This document shows, in pieces, positions 16,301-22,700 of a stretch of DNA of 22,700 nucleotides (within the stretch, counting starts at the first letter, position 1; every line of letters begins with the position of its first letter). Below the pieces are notes generated by a model. That model searched no databases, was not told the DNA's origin, and saw only the letters and a program-made list of their open reading frames with translations. The DNA lies in contig JAZSPB010000186.1 in NCBI GenBank assembly GCA_045537235.1, positions 1-22,700 of the forward strand, given 5' to 3'. This stretch comes from RGIG8775 sp045537235 (GTDB lineage: Bacteria > Bacillota > Clostridia > Oscillospirales > CAG-272). A program made the position numbers and the translations under genes.

Positions 16301-16440
16301 CCCAGTTGACGGCATATCTGCCGTGGCAGGGTGCGCTTGTTCTTCTGGCGATCAGTATGGTTCTGACAGTCGTGGCCGGGCTTATCCCTGCACGGGTGGC
16401 GGCTAAGAAGGATCCCGTGGTGGCGTTGAGGACGGAATAA
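13366..16440 (+). CDS. MacB/FtsX-type ABC transporter, fused ATPase and permease
   Basis: This 1024-residue protein joins an N-terminal ATPase to an FtsX-type permease. The ATPase shows Walker A GPSGCGKT (38-45), a Q-loop in FVFQSYNLIP, the signature MSGGQMQR (about 142-149), Walker B ILLADEP (about 162-168) and the switch histidine in MVTHNPE. A lysine/glutamate-rich linker (about 225-250) leads to membrane helix 1 (about 275-297). A very large extracytoplasmic domain of roughly 580 residues follows, and then three C-terminal helices with ISVLERTKEIGILRAMGASK between the first two and the PARVAAKKDPVVALR ending. Such type VII ABC systems couple ATP hydrolysis to periplasmic or cell-surface movements and export lipids, peptides or drugs. 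There is no partner membrane-fusion protein here. It has its own promoter and appears monocistronic. The substrate is unknown. Confidence 0.92.
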   Translation: MLVLKNITKNYVAGENSVAALRGVSVDFRRNEFVSVLGPSGCGKTTLLNIIGGLDRYTSGDLVINGKSTKDFRDGDWDTYRNHSIGFVFQSYNLIPHQTVLSNVELALTLSGVSKTERRKRAIDALEKVGLGDQLYKKPNQMSGGQMQRVAIARALVNDPEILLADEPTGALDTETSVQIMEILKSISRDKLIIMVTHNPELAEQYSSRIIRVVDGKIIGDTNPYDATEDEKKEKKEAEKAAKSAKKTRKPSMSIFTALSLSFNNLLTKKGRTFMTSFAGSIGIIGIALILALSSGINAYIAMVQEDTLSTYPLTLQKETQDMSAMLSAMTDVKDTADYSDSNMIHVDDSLGTMMSAMSATISNNLTAFKAHLEKNYDRIADAATDIQYTYDFDLQVFTSDGKTQVSPTKIFDSMGETFAGVTDMMEMSGMGGMGIMSEMIDNDELLDQQYEVVAGEWPDAADEVVLVVTRNNQISKMSMYMLGVLDQSELEEIMKDLMVNGEYDTTPLEPYSYDYFLDMTFRLLNTADFYEKVEGVTYTVGDKEYPVWRDVRDLVGFYDQEEFVTERGTELKISGIIRPREGVTATSITGAIGYTKELTDLILQKNTESEVINQQKETPDHNVLTGLKFERTVYTRENIHQLIRTIDSATMDSIYALMTEQVKEIYTENPPVTDATSFLGFVSFMSNEELSLLLGQMLPIAGQIAPDGVEKLCGVLTAAMGDVMVTPSNLIKLLPSMSPTERMIIFAGIPASEQMPVEIKGLQALCGEAAMSAIYGYMNEQIMQMEVTEETFLILLQMMDDEQFAETQDTLYKMAPQTDATYESTLKRLGDAEQASPASINFYAKDFASKDTIEAFIKAYNDGAEEVDRIQYTDIVGIMMSSVTTIINVISYVLIAFVSISLVVSSIMIGIITYISVLERTKEIGILRAMGASKKDISRVFNAETLIIGLAAGLIGILSTVLICLPTNAIIRHATGIPQLTAYLPWQGALVLLAISMVLTVVAGLIPARVAAKKDPVVALRTE

Positions 16441-16760
16441 TAATATTGGGGGAGGGGCGGCACTAACCGGAGTTCATGCTACGTCAAAGCTTTTGTTACT
16501 TCTTTGTTTGTCCGAGAGAAGTAGGAGTTGCTTCACACTTCTCCGAAGAAACGGCACGCAAGAGGGGGAGGAGCTCACTCCTGTGATTGCGGACTCTCCC
16601 CCTCTTGCGACGCTCCCTCTTTTAGGGGCGAGATTTAACGATTCCCTCCCAAACTGATTGCTTCGCAATGGGAATGTCTCGACTCGCACCATGGTTATAG
16701 GTGCCATGCTTTAGTCATTGGGGCGCGCCTTCGCGCGAAAGATTTGGGCGAGTGCCGTGC
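16441..16760. other. Hairpin-rich non-coding region, possible structured RNA or repeat
   Basis: No gene is visible. Several stem-loops follow each other: GAGAAGT/ACTTCTC (16516-16543); a perfect 14-bp inverted repeat at 16557-16570 and 16596-16609 (CGCAAGAGGGGGAG and its complement); an ATTCCC/GGGAAT stem enclosing ATTGC-TTC-GCAAT near 16640-16680; CATGG/CCATG near 16690-16710; and GCGCG pairs near 16730. This density is far above that of other gaps in the window. It could be the long 3' untranslated region of the ABC exporter gene, an intergenic repeat, or an RNA of its own. No promoter was found. Confidence 0.45.
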
Positions 16761-16902
16761 TTTTGTTCGCTTTTGATTTGCGCTTTCGGTGATTTGGGAT
16801 TTCGAAGGTTTTTCCAAAACGTCGGAATTTATAACATCAAATCGTATGAAAAATCAAATTGAAAACACATCAAAAAATCATTTATTTAATGTGACATAGC
16901 CA

Positions 16903-16936
16903 AAATAAAAAACGAGGAACACCCTCGTTTTTTTTG
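16903..16936. terminator. Bidirectional Rho-independent terminator
   Basis: AACGAGG (16911-16917) pairs with CCTCGTT (16923-16929) across a 5-base loop, flanked by an A-rich run on the left and eight Ts on the right. It can stop transcripts of the ABC exporter (+) and of the M4-like gene (-), which converge on it. Confidence 0.8.
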
Positions 16937-17061
16937 CGCCAAATAATGGTCCCATAACGCACACCTTGTGGGAATGATAATCATAGGGTGGAGAAAGTAA
17001 CAAGGAAAGTCTGTTGGTATCTAAAACATTTTGAAATCGAGAATTTTAACCTTTTTTTGAT

Positions 17062-17092
17062 AAGCCCCTGCGCCAAATTGACACGGGGGCTT
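17062..17092. repeat. Hairpin just beyond the M4-like gene
   Basis: AAGCCCC (17062-17068) pairs with GGGGCTT (17086-17092). On the + strand a T-rich stretch follows, but on the - strand the downstream side is A-rich, so it does not look like a normal terminator of the M4-like gene. Confidence 0.4.
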
Positions 17093-17097
17093 AAATT

Positions 17098-19980
17098 TTA
17101 TTTTTGTTTTTTTAGCTTAACTCCTTCAATAACCAAGTCTCCGTCTTCTGCAAAACACCACCCTTTGCGAGTCACCAATGAATTGCTATCATAAGATAGT
17201 TTTTCAGATGTCCAAGCCATTTTGATTTTCAATTTTTTATCATCCGTTATTTCAAAAGTTCCCGGAGCCGAATTGTCATACAGCATTTTGCAGCTTCCAT
17301 CTTCATTGAACACATAGAGTTTTGTAGGAGAAGTCCATCTTCCTATGATAGCTTCTCGCATTTCTTTTGCCGATGAATTTTCAGTAATTACAGCAGAGGG
17401 CTTTGAATTTGATGTTGAATCTGATGCCATTTGCTTTTTTGAGAGACTTTCGATGCTCCAATAATTTCCTTTGTTTTTGGCATAATTAAAATTTGTTACA
17501 AAAACATATTCCCATGTTTCTGTTTTTCCTGTGAAATAATTATCGAAAATATATTCGATAGTAATTTTGTATTTACTGCCGTCTATTTGTTCATGTCTTT
17601 GAGAAACAGACTTAACGATAATCCCATCGTCTCCAAGTCCTTGTGCACCTTCAATATACCAATTACCGTCATAATAATAGTGATATTTACTGGAAGAATT
17701 GTGATCCGGTCTTTTATTAAAAATGTTTTCTAATATCCAGTCTATTTTGTCTCCGTCAATTTTCCTACAACTATATAACTTGTTTAACGGGTCTTTCCCT
17801 TCTTTTATGATTGTATCGCTATCAAACAATGTTAAATAGTAACAAAACATATAATTAGAAATGTAATCATCAATAATTTCAGTGACCGTTAAATTTTCAG
17901 AAGTAAAACTGTCATTGTGATTCCAAACAGGACTGGAAGCTTCAAACATCTTTACAAAGCTTTCAAAATCTGATTCATCAGGCGTTTTTATCTCAACTAC
18001 ATAAACAAAATTTGTTATAAATGTCAGCTCGCGATTTTTACTGCCTTTTCGGGTCTTTATTTTTTGTGAATAGGTGTTATTTCCATCTGTTACAGAAATT
18101 GTATATTCACCTTTTTCTAATGTTAAGTTTATCGGATTATTATTCGTTACATCTATGCTTTTATAGTAATTTTTTGTAAACCAAAGGGGTTTATCTTCTT
18201 TGCCTTCAATAATAATTTTATATTGGCTTGTTGGTTTAATATCTCCGTCAAATGATGTAAGGGCTTGCACGCTTATTCCTGTTGAATATTCAGAAACACT
18301 GTTATCATTTTCATTGTAAATTCCAACTTCATCAAAAGCAGCGCTGATGCGCGCAATCTTATTATCCGAAAAGCCAATAATTTTAGCAGTCATTTCCATA
18401 TTTTTGCGGAATGCGGAAAAGGTGCAATTTGATGGGAGGGTTAGCAGGGTGTTGTACCATAAATGTTCTATTTCATCAATAGTAAGATTGTTCACTTTTG
18501 CCGTATTCATTAAGTATGCGGCATATTGAAGTGTAACAGCATAGGCATACATATACGGAATGTCATTTTCATCTCCGGGTATATCGACCAATAAAGCTTT
18601 TACAGGAGCATCCCCTCCGCCGATTTTTCCTGATGTAATGCGTGTTTTCAACGAATTTACTTTTTTGGGATATCCTTGCATTGTTGAAATGTCGGTTCTT
18701 GAATTCCAAACAAAAGCTTTGTTATTAATTTTACTGTCAAGAATCATTCCAAACAAATCTGAATAGGCTTCATTGATGCAAGTATATTCATCAGGCATGG
18801 AATAATCACTTTTAACTATCCAATTGACTATATTCCTGGAAATAACATGTGTATATTCATGTGCAAGCGTTTTAAACGTTAAATTTTCCTGATCATCCTT
18901 TCCGATTTGAACACAGCCAACATTTTCCCCCTGATAATTTGACAATTTCAATGCATCCATTGTGTTTGTAGGAAGTAATCCTCCTACTGTTCCTGTTCCA
19001 GAGTCCATAATTAACGCAATGCCTCCAAAGGCATCATCATTATATTCGTCTATATACCATTTTTTGATTTTTTGAAGATCATTTGCGACAGAAAAAGCAA
19101 AATTGTATTCTTTTGCAAACCTAGAAGATGGACTTGAAATCGCCAAACTTGAATTTTTTATGTGATTTTGATTTTTGTAGGAATAAGTGATATTTCCATT
19201 TGCCGTTAAACAATAAAGATTGTCTTCGAGATTATACATTAAATAACAATCTTTTTTATTATCATTATCATAGATCTTTGTGCCCTTGAATGTTTGTCCG
19301 TCGTTGCTTTGACATATATTATACGGATTCAACTCAAGATTGCCATAGGAGACGTTAGTATCTTCGACAGGCACATATAAATTATACAAATACACATTCT
19401 CATCTTCTTCAAAAGATATCCAGGTATCATAATACAATGATAGCGTTTGCATATTGTCTATTTTTTGGATTGTTGTGACAATATGAATTTGGGATTTAGG
19501 TAAATTTAAAAAAGATGCTATTTTTTGAACAATTTCTTCTTCTGACAGATTGATAATATTAATCTCTGATTTCTTAATATCAATCATGTTGGTTGTACAT
19601 CCTTTTGTTTCGCCATTTTCATCGGCAATAACAACAATGCTTCTTCCACAAACTTCTATATTATTGTAATTCTGTTGCAAACGATAGTATGTAATTCCAT
19701 CCACTGTATTTTCACTCTTCAAAGTCAATTCTTCAGCCGCATTTTCCAAGCCTAAAAAATTCGCCGCGTCTTTTGCTGCGGCAACGGCAGAATCTGCGTC
19801 GGTCACTTTAATATCAGTAAATTTACCTGTCAAAGATTGAAATTGTTTGGTTTCTGTTTGATCAAGGGAGAGATTGATAATTAAGGCAATAATACTTCCT
19901 AATATAATCGAAACAATTAAAAATCCTGCAATTAAACCTATTATAAATTTGCTTTTTGTTATTTTTGCATCTTGATCCAT
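17098..19980 (-). CDS. Membrane-anchored M4 (thermolysin)-like protein, possibly catalytically altered
   Basis: The 960-residue protein has one N-terminal membrane helix (about residues 12-36) with a large outside part. Residues ~50-200 resemble the FTP/PepSY propeptide of thermolysin-like proteases (YYRLQQNYNNIEVCGRSIVV). The M4 core follows, with HEYTH (zinc ligands H374 and H378, catalytic E375) and NEAYSD giving the third ligand E404. Where M4 enzymes have the H-x-N-S-G motif with the transition-state histidine, this protein reads YMYAYAVTLQYAAYLM, so that His appears to be Tyr478. Residues ~560-960 contain presumed beta-rich accessory domains, ending in a WTSPTKLYVFNEDGSCKM lipocalin-like or DUF segment. 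The gene is strikingly A+T-rich compared with nrdD and the ABC gene, suggesting separate ancestry. The start has GGAG at a rather long distance (13 bases). Family firm, activity doubtful. Confidence 0.8.
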   Translation of the reverse strand: MDQDAKITKSKFIIGLIAGFLIVSIILGSIIALIINLSLDQTETKQFQSLTGKFTDIKVTDADSAVAAAKDAANFLGLENAAEELTLKSENTVDGITYYRLQQNYNNIEVCGRSIVVIADENGETKGCTTNMIDIKKSEINIINLSEEEIVQKIASFLNLPKSQIHIVTTIQKIDNMQTLSLYYDTWISFEEDENVYLYNLYVPVEDTNVSYGNLELNPYNICQSNDGQTFKGTKIYDNDNKKDCYLMYNLEDNLYCLTANGNITYSYKNQNHIKNSSLAISSPSSRFAKEYNFAFSVANDLQKIKKWYIDEYNDDAFGGIALIMDSGTGTVGGLLPTNTMDALKLSNYQGENVGCVQIGKDDQENLTFKTLAHEYTHVISRNIVNWIVKSDYSMPDEYTCINEAYSDLFGMILDSKINNKAFVWNSRTDISTMQGYPKKVNSLKTRITSGKIGGGDAPVKALLVDIPGDENDIPYMYAYAVTLQYAAYLMNTAKVNNLTIDEIEHLWYNTLLTLPSNCTFSAFRKNMEMTAKIIGFSDNKIARISAAFDEVGIYNENDNSVSEYSTGISVQALTSFDGDIKPTSQYKIIIEGKEDKPLWFTKNYYKSIDVTNNNPINLTLEKGEYTISVTDGNNTYSQKIKTRKGSKNRELTFITNFVYVVEIKTPDESDFESFVKMFEASSPVWNHNDSFTSENLTVTEIIDDYISNYMFCYYLTLFDSDTIIKEGKDPLNKLYSCRKIDGDKIDWILENIFNKRPDHNSSSKYHYYYDGNWYIEGAQGLGDDGIIVKSVSQRHEQIDGSKYKITIEYIFDNYFTGKTETWEYVFVTNFNYAKNKGNYWSIESLSKKQMASDSTSNSKPSAVITENSSAKEMREAIIGRWTSPTKLYVFNEDGSCKMLYDNSAPGTFEITDDKKLKIKMAWTSEKLSYDSNSLVTRKGWCFAEDGDLVIEGVKLKKQK

Positions 19981-20008
19981 AATCTGATATACACTCCATT
20001 ATAAAGAG

Positions 20009-20036
20009 ACGGCACGAGAAACTTGTCCCGTGCCGT
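20009..20036 (-). terminator. Hairpin terminator between nrdD and the M4-like gene
   Basis: ACGGCACG at 20009-20016 pairs perfectly with CGTGCCGT at 20029-20036. On the - strand it is followed by TCTCTTTAT, a modest T tract; on the + strand by TTGAATTGTTTTT. It lies about 100 bases after the nrdD stop. Confidence 0.55.
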
Positions 20037-20134
20037 TGAATTGTTTTTCATTATTTTCGACACTATTATCGAAGGTTTTTCAGTAAGGGTATGGTAGGTG
20101 TTCCGCGGGCGGTATTTCTATTCAATCCTATGAA

Positions 20135-22504
20135 TTAAACCTTCACATAATTTGTGATAAATTCCTTTACCCCTGCAATTTCCGCAAAGGTTGCGATCTT
20201 GCCGTCGGACTCAACCACCAGCGTAGGTGCTTGGCGCAATCCGTAACCGCGAGCCAGCTCTTCGTTTTCTTCCACGAACAGCTTTTCAAACTCAATGCCT
20301 TCCTTTTCCAGCATCGAAGCGGCGACCTTGCACTTGGGGCAAGTCTTGGTGGCAAACAGCATCACGCGAGCATTGGCACCGCAAGCGGCATTTTCCTGTG
20401 CCTGCGCCTGAACGATGGTACGGGTGAGAGAAGAATGGTCGATGTTGTAAACCAAACGGTCCTTGTACTCCTGTGCCTTACCGTCATTCCAGTTCTGAAC
20501 GGGACGGTAGTAACCGGTGATACGGCTGTATACCTCGGTCTTTTCGCCGCACTCGGGGCAAGTGAAGTGCTCGCCTGCGATATATCCGTGCGCACGGCAG
20601 ACAGAGTAGGTGGGGGACATGGTGTAGTAGGGCAGCTTGTAGTTTTCTGCGATCTTGCGAACCAGGTTGGCTGCCGACTTCCAATCGGGCAACTTCTCGC
20701 CAAGGAAGGCGTGGAATACCGTGCCCGAGGTGTAAAGCGTCTGAAGCTCGTCCTGCACATCGAGGGCAGCGAAGATATCCTCGGTGTAGCCCACGGGGAG
20801 GTGAGAGCTGTTGGTGTAGTAGGGAGTTTCGTTCTCACCGCCTGCCGTCTTGATGTCGCCAAAGCGCTTGACGTCGTGCTTGGCAAGACGGTATGCGGTA
20901 GACTCAGCAGGTGTTGCCTCCAGGTTGTAGAGGTCGCCGTACATTTCCTGATAGTCGGACAGTCTCTCACGCATATGGTTAAGAACGCGCTTGGAGAATT
21001 CCTGCGTTTCTTCTGCGGTCATGTCTTTTCCGATCCACTTGGCATTCAGACCGGCCTCGTTCATACCCACAAGTCCGATGGTGGAGAAGTGGTTGTCGAA
21101 GGTGCCGAGATAACGCTTGGTGTAGGGATACAGACCCTCGTCAAGCAGCTTTGTAATAACGGTACGCTTGATCTTGAGCGAACGGGCACTGATGTCCATC
21201 ATTCTGTCGAGACGGTGCATGAAGTCGTTTTCGTCTTCTGCCAGATAAGCCAAACGGGGAATGTTGATGGTTACGACACCAACCGATCCGGTGGACTCAC
21301 CGGAGCCGAAGAAGCCACCCGACTTCTTGCGAAGCTCACGAAGGTCAAGACGAAGTCTGCAACACATGGAACGAACATCGGAAGGCTCCATGTCGGAGTT
21401 GATATAGTTGGAGAAATAGGGGGTACCGTACTTGGCGGTCATCTCGAAGAGAAGCTTGTTGTTCTCGGTCTCCGACCAGTCGAAGTCACGGGTGATGGAG
21501 TAAGTGGGGATGGGATACTGGAATCCGCGACCGTTGGCGTCACCTTCGATCATAGTCTCGATGAACGCGCGGTTGACCATATCCATTTCCTTCTTGCAGT
21601 CCTTATATTTGAAGGGCATCTCCTTGCCGCCCACGATGGCGTATTGCTCGCCGAGGTCGGCGGGAACGGTCCAGTCGAGGGTGATGTTGGAGAAGGGAGC
21701 CTGCGTACCCCAACGGGAGGGGGTATTGACGCCGTAGATGAAGGACTCAATGCACTTCTTGACCTGGTCGTAAGAGAGGTTGTCCACCTTTACGAAGGGA
21801 GCAAGATAGGTGTCGAAGGACGAGAATGCCTGTGCGCCTGCCCACTCGTTCTGCATGATACCGAGGAAGTTGACCATCTGGTTGCAGAGGGTGGCAAGGT
21901 GCTTGGCGGGAGCCGAGGTGATCTTGCCGGGAATACCGCCCAGACCCTCTTGAATGAGCTGACGGAGCGACCAACCTGCACAGTATCCGGTGAGCATCGA
22001 CAGGTCGTGGATGTGGATATCGGCATTGCGGTGTGCGTTGGAGATCTCGTCGTCGTAGATCTCGGACAGCCAGTAGTTAGCCGTGACCGCACCCGAGTTG
22101 GAGAGGATCAGACCGCCGACCGAGTAGGTAACGGTGGAGTTTTCCTTAACGCGCCAGTCATTGACTTTAACGTAATTGTCCACGATCTCCTTGTAGTCGA
22201 GGATGGTGGATTTCATGTTACGGATCTTTTCGCGCTGACGGCGATACAAGATATAGGCCTTGGCGATGTCTGCGTAACCGGCCTGAACCAGAACCGACTC
22301 AACGCTGTCTTGGATATCCTCGACTGCGATAAGACCCTCCTTGATTTTCGATTCAAAATCCGCAGTGACCTTCAGTGCAAGAAGGTCGATGATGGACGGA
22401 TGATACTGCTTGTTTTGTGCCTCGAAGGCTTTGATGATGACCGAGCTGATTTTGGAAAGATCGAAATCTACGATCTTGCCGTCACGCTTGATGACTTGAT
22501 ACAT
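20135..22504 (-). CDS. nrdD: Anaerobic ribonucleoside-triphosphate reductase with fused glutaredoxin-like domain
   Basis: The protein is 789 residues from the ATG at 22504; an earlier ATG at 22522 overlaps the ribosome binding site. It reduces NTPs to dNTPs by a glycyl-radical mechanism in the absence of oxygen. An ATP-cone occupies about residues 2-95 (YQVIKRDGKIVDFD), followed by the ten-stranded barrel with ADIHIHDLSMLTGYCAGWSL and RSMCCRLRLDLREL. Cys636, Cys649 and Cys652 may bind zinc, and RITGYYRP holds the predicted radical Gly664. Residues ~710-789 form a glutaredoxin/thioredoxin-like domain with C722-P-K-C725 and QAPTLVV, which probably supplies the reducing electrons in place of formate. 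No nrdG activase follows on this strand within the window; it may lie elsewhere. Expression is probably repressed by NrdR through two upstream boxes. Confidence 0.95.
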   Translation of the reverse strand: MYQVIKRDGKIVDFDLSKISSVIIKAFEAQNKQYHPSIIDLLALKVTADFESKIKEGLIAVEDIQDSVESVLVQAGYADIAKAYILYRRQREKIRNMKSTILDYKEIVDNYVKVNDWRVKENSTVTYSVGGLILSNSGAVTANYWLSEIYDDEISNAHRNADIHIHDLSMLTGYCAGWSLRQLIQEGLGGIPGKITSAPAKHLATLCNQMVNFLGIMQNEWAGAQAFSSFDTYLAPFVKVDNLSYDQVKKCIESFIYGVNTPSRWGTQAPFSNITLDWTVPADLGEQYAIVGGKEMPFKYKDCKKEMDMVNRAFIETMIEGDANGRGFQYPIPTYSITRDFDWSETENNKLLFEMTAKYGTPYFSNYINSDMEPSDVRSMCCRLRLDLRELRKKSGGFFGSGESTGSVGVVTINIPRLAYLAEDENDFMHRLDRMMDISARSLKIKRTVITKLLDEGLYPYTKRYLGTFDNHFSTIGLVGMNEAGLNAKWIGKDMTAEETQEFSKRVLNHMRERLSDYQEMYGDLYNLEATPAESTAYRLAKHDVKRFGDIKTAGGENETPYYTNSSHLPVGYTEDIFAALDVQDELQTLYTSGTVFHAFLGEKLPDWKSAANLVRKIAENYKLPYYTMSPTYSVCRAHGYIAGEHFTCPECGEKTEVYSRITGYYRPVQNWNDGKAQEYKDRLVYNIDHSSLTRTIVQAQAQENAACGANARVMLFATKTCPKCKVAASMLEKEGIEFEKLFVEENEELARGYGLRQAPTLVVESDGKIATFAEIAGVKEFITNYVKV

Positions 22505-22512
22505 ACTGTTTT

Positions 22513-22519
22513 CTCCTTT
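22513..22519 (-). promoter_or_regulatory. Ribosome binding site that decides the nrdD start
   Basis: AAAGGAG on the - strand lies 8 bases before the ATG at 22504. The upstream in-frame ATG at 22522 overlaps this site, and its extra six residues are absent from the usual MYQVIKRDG start. Confidence 0.75.
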
Positions 22520-22551
22520 CATGATGTTGTGTTTTTTCGTGTTCGAGAACT

Positions 22552-22580
22552 ATTGTATCACAAGATATTGTGATTGTCAA
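22552..22580 (-). promoter_or_regulatory. Sigma-A promoter of nrdD
   Basis: On the - strand, TTGACA (22580-22575) and TACAAT (22557-22552) are separated by exactly 17 bases. The spacer is almost entirely occupied by an NrdR box. Confidence 0.88.
22558..22573. promoter_or_regulatory. NrdR box, promoter-proximal
   Basis: TCACAAGATATTGTGA is a 16-bp near-palindrome with the ACA-AATAT-TGTG pattern of NrdR boxes. It sits between the -35 and -10 of nrdD, so a bound repressor would block RNA polymerase. Confidence 0.8.
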
Positions 22581-22588
22581 CAGTTTTT

Positions 22589-22604
22589 TGCACAACATAG
22601 TGCA
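22589..22604. promoter_or_regulatory. NrdR box, promoter-distal
   Basis: TGCACAACATAGTGCA is a second 16-bp near-palindrome starting 31 bp from the first. NrdR boxes are known to occur in pairs with a 15-16 bp gap, so cooperative binding on the same DNA face is expected. It lies just upstream of the -35. Confidence 0.75.
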
Positions 22605-22682
22605 ATTCGGCACCATGCACGAAATTGCCCCTTCAAAATTGGTATTTTGCCACAAAAGAGAAAATTTTATGCCTAAAGGGGA

Positions 22683-22700
22683 GGTGGGGGCGCTTTTGGG
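22683..22700 (+). repeat. Possible partial copy of the dispersed repeat at the window edge
   Basis: The final bases, GGTGGGGGCGCTTTTGGG, resemble the GGGGGCGCTTTTTGA core at the end of spoIIE. The window ends before the similarity can be followed, so this is weak. Confidence 0.25.

Larger units (their letters stand above)
16761..17097. other. A+T-rich spacer without genes
   Basis: Apart from the terminator at 16903-16936 and a hairpin at 17062-17092, I see nothing here. The base composition shifts to A+T-rich from about 16800, matching the following M4-like gene. Confidence 0.5.

Noticed and set aside
16988..17194. GTG-initiated 68-codon + strand frame at the end of the M4-like gene
   Set aside because: It overlaps the real gene on the other strand and a hairpin, and has no recognisable content.
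19998..20003. TATAAT on the - strand just before the M4-like gene
   Set aside because: No fitting -35 is present and transcription would begin inside or after the GGAG site, leaving almost no leader. It could still be a weak promoter, but I cannot support it.
20231..22573. Open frame of 780 codons on the + strand opposite nrdD
   Set aside because: It is the antisense of a highly conserved reductase gene, its product matches no family I know, and no ribosome binding site suits it. It is a shadow of biased codon use.

Overview
The window looks like a chromosomal segment of an anaerobic, endospore-forming Clostridia bacterium, probably an uncultured gut Oscillospiraceae/Christensenellales-type lineage. 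Three things support this: a spoIIE-type gene, an oxygen-sensitive class III ribonucleotide reductase with paired NrdR boxes, and strong AGGAG-type ribosome binding sites with consensus sigma-A promoters. Most of the DNA is moderately GC-rich. Two genes, the hexapeptide acyltransferase (636-1259) and the membrane-anchored M4-like protein (17098-19980), are clearly A+T-richer by eye and may be recent arrivals. I found no rRNA, tRNA, transposase, phage gene or CRISPR array.

Region 1 (1-3544, + strand) is a tightly packed sugar-nucleotide/polysaccharide operon. It holds the C-terminal part of a dTDP-glucose 4,6-dehydratase, a hexapeptide acyltransferase, a GHMP sugar kinase of the galactokinase/galacturonokinase type, a sugar-1-phosphate nucleotidyltransferase (4-base overlap) and a VOC-family protein (GTGA overlap). 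The kinase and nucleotidyltransferase look like a two-step salvage route from a free sugar to an NDP-sugar. The kinase carries GAHVDH where galactokinase has GEHTDY, which suggests a substrate other than galactose. Region 2 (3545-7604, + strand) has a C-rich, G-poor leader, a NTP_transf_5-type nucleotidyltransferase, a terminator, and spoIIE.

Region 3 (7671-11483, - strand) has a histidine phosphatase, glutamine synthetase type III (glnN) with a perfect TTGACA-17-TATAAT promoter, and an AraC regulator. The AraC gene is divergent from a GH20-like glycosidase (11640-13028, +), and the two promoters share an inverted TTGCGCTATA element. Just after the glycosidase is a ~208-bp near-perfect palindrome. 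Related sequence occurs at the end of spoIIE, in the glnN leader and at the right edge of the window, so it appears to be a dispersed intergenic repeat family. Region 4 (13366-16440, +) is a large MacB-type ABC exporter with fused ATPase and permease.

Region 5 (16441-17097) has no gene but contains a series of strong hairpins and a bidirectional terminator. Region 6 (- strand) has the M4-like membrane protein, whose expected catalytic histidine appears to be replaced, and nrdD. The NrdD protein ends in a fused CPKC glutaredoxin-like domain, and its promoter carries two 16-bp NrdR boxes spaced 31 bp start to start.

No complete new multi-gene defence or biosynthetic system is evident. The best candidates for undescribed biology are the large palindrome and its repeat family, the hairpin-rich non-coding region, the uronate-type kinase/nucleotidyltransferase pair, and the degenerate M4 protein.
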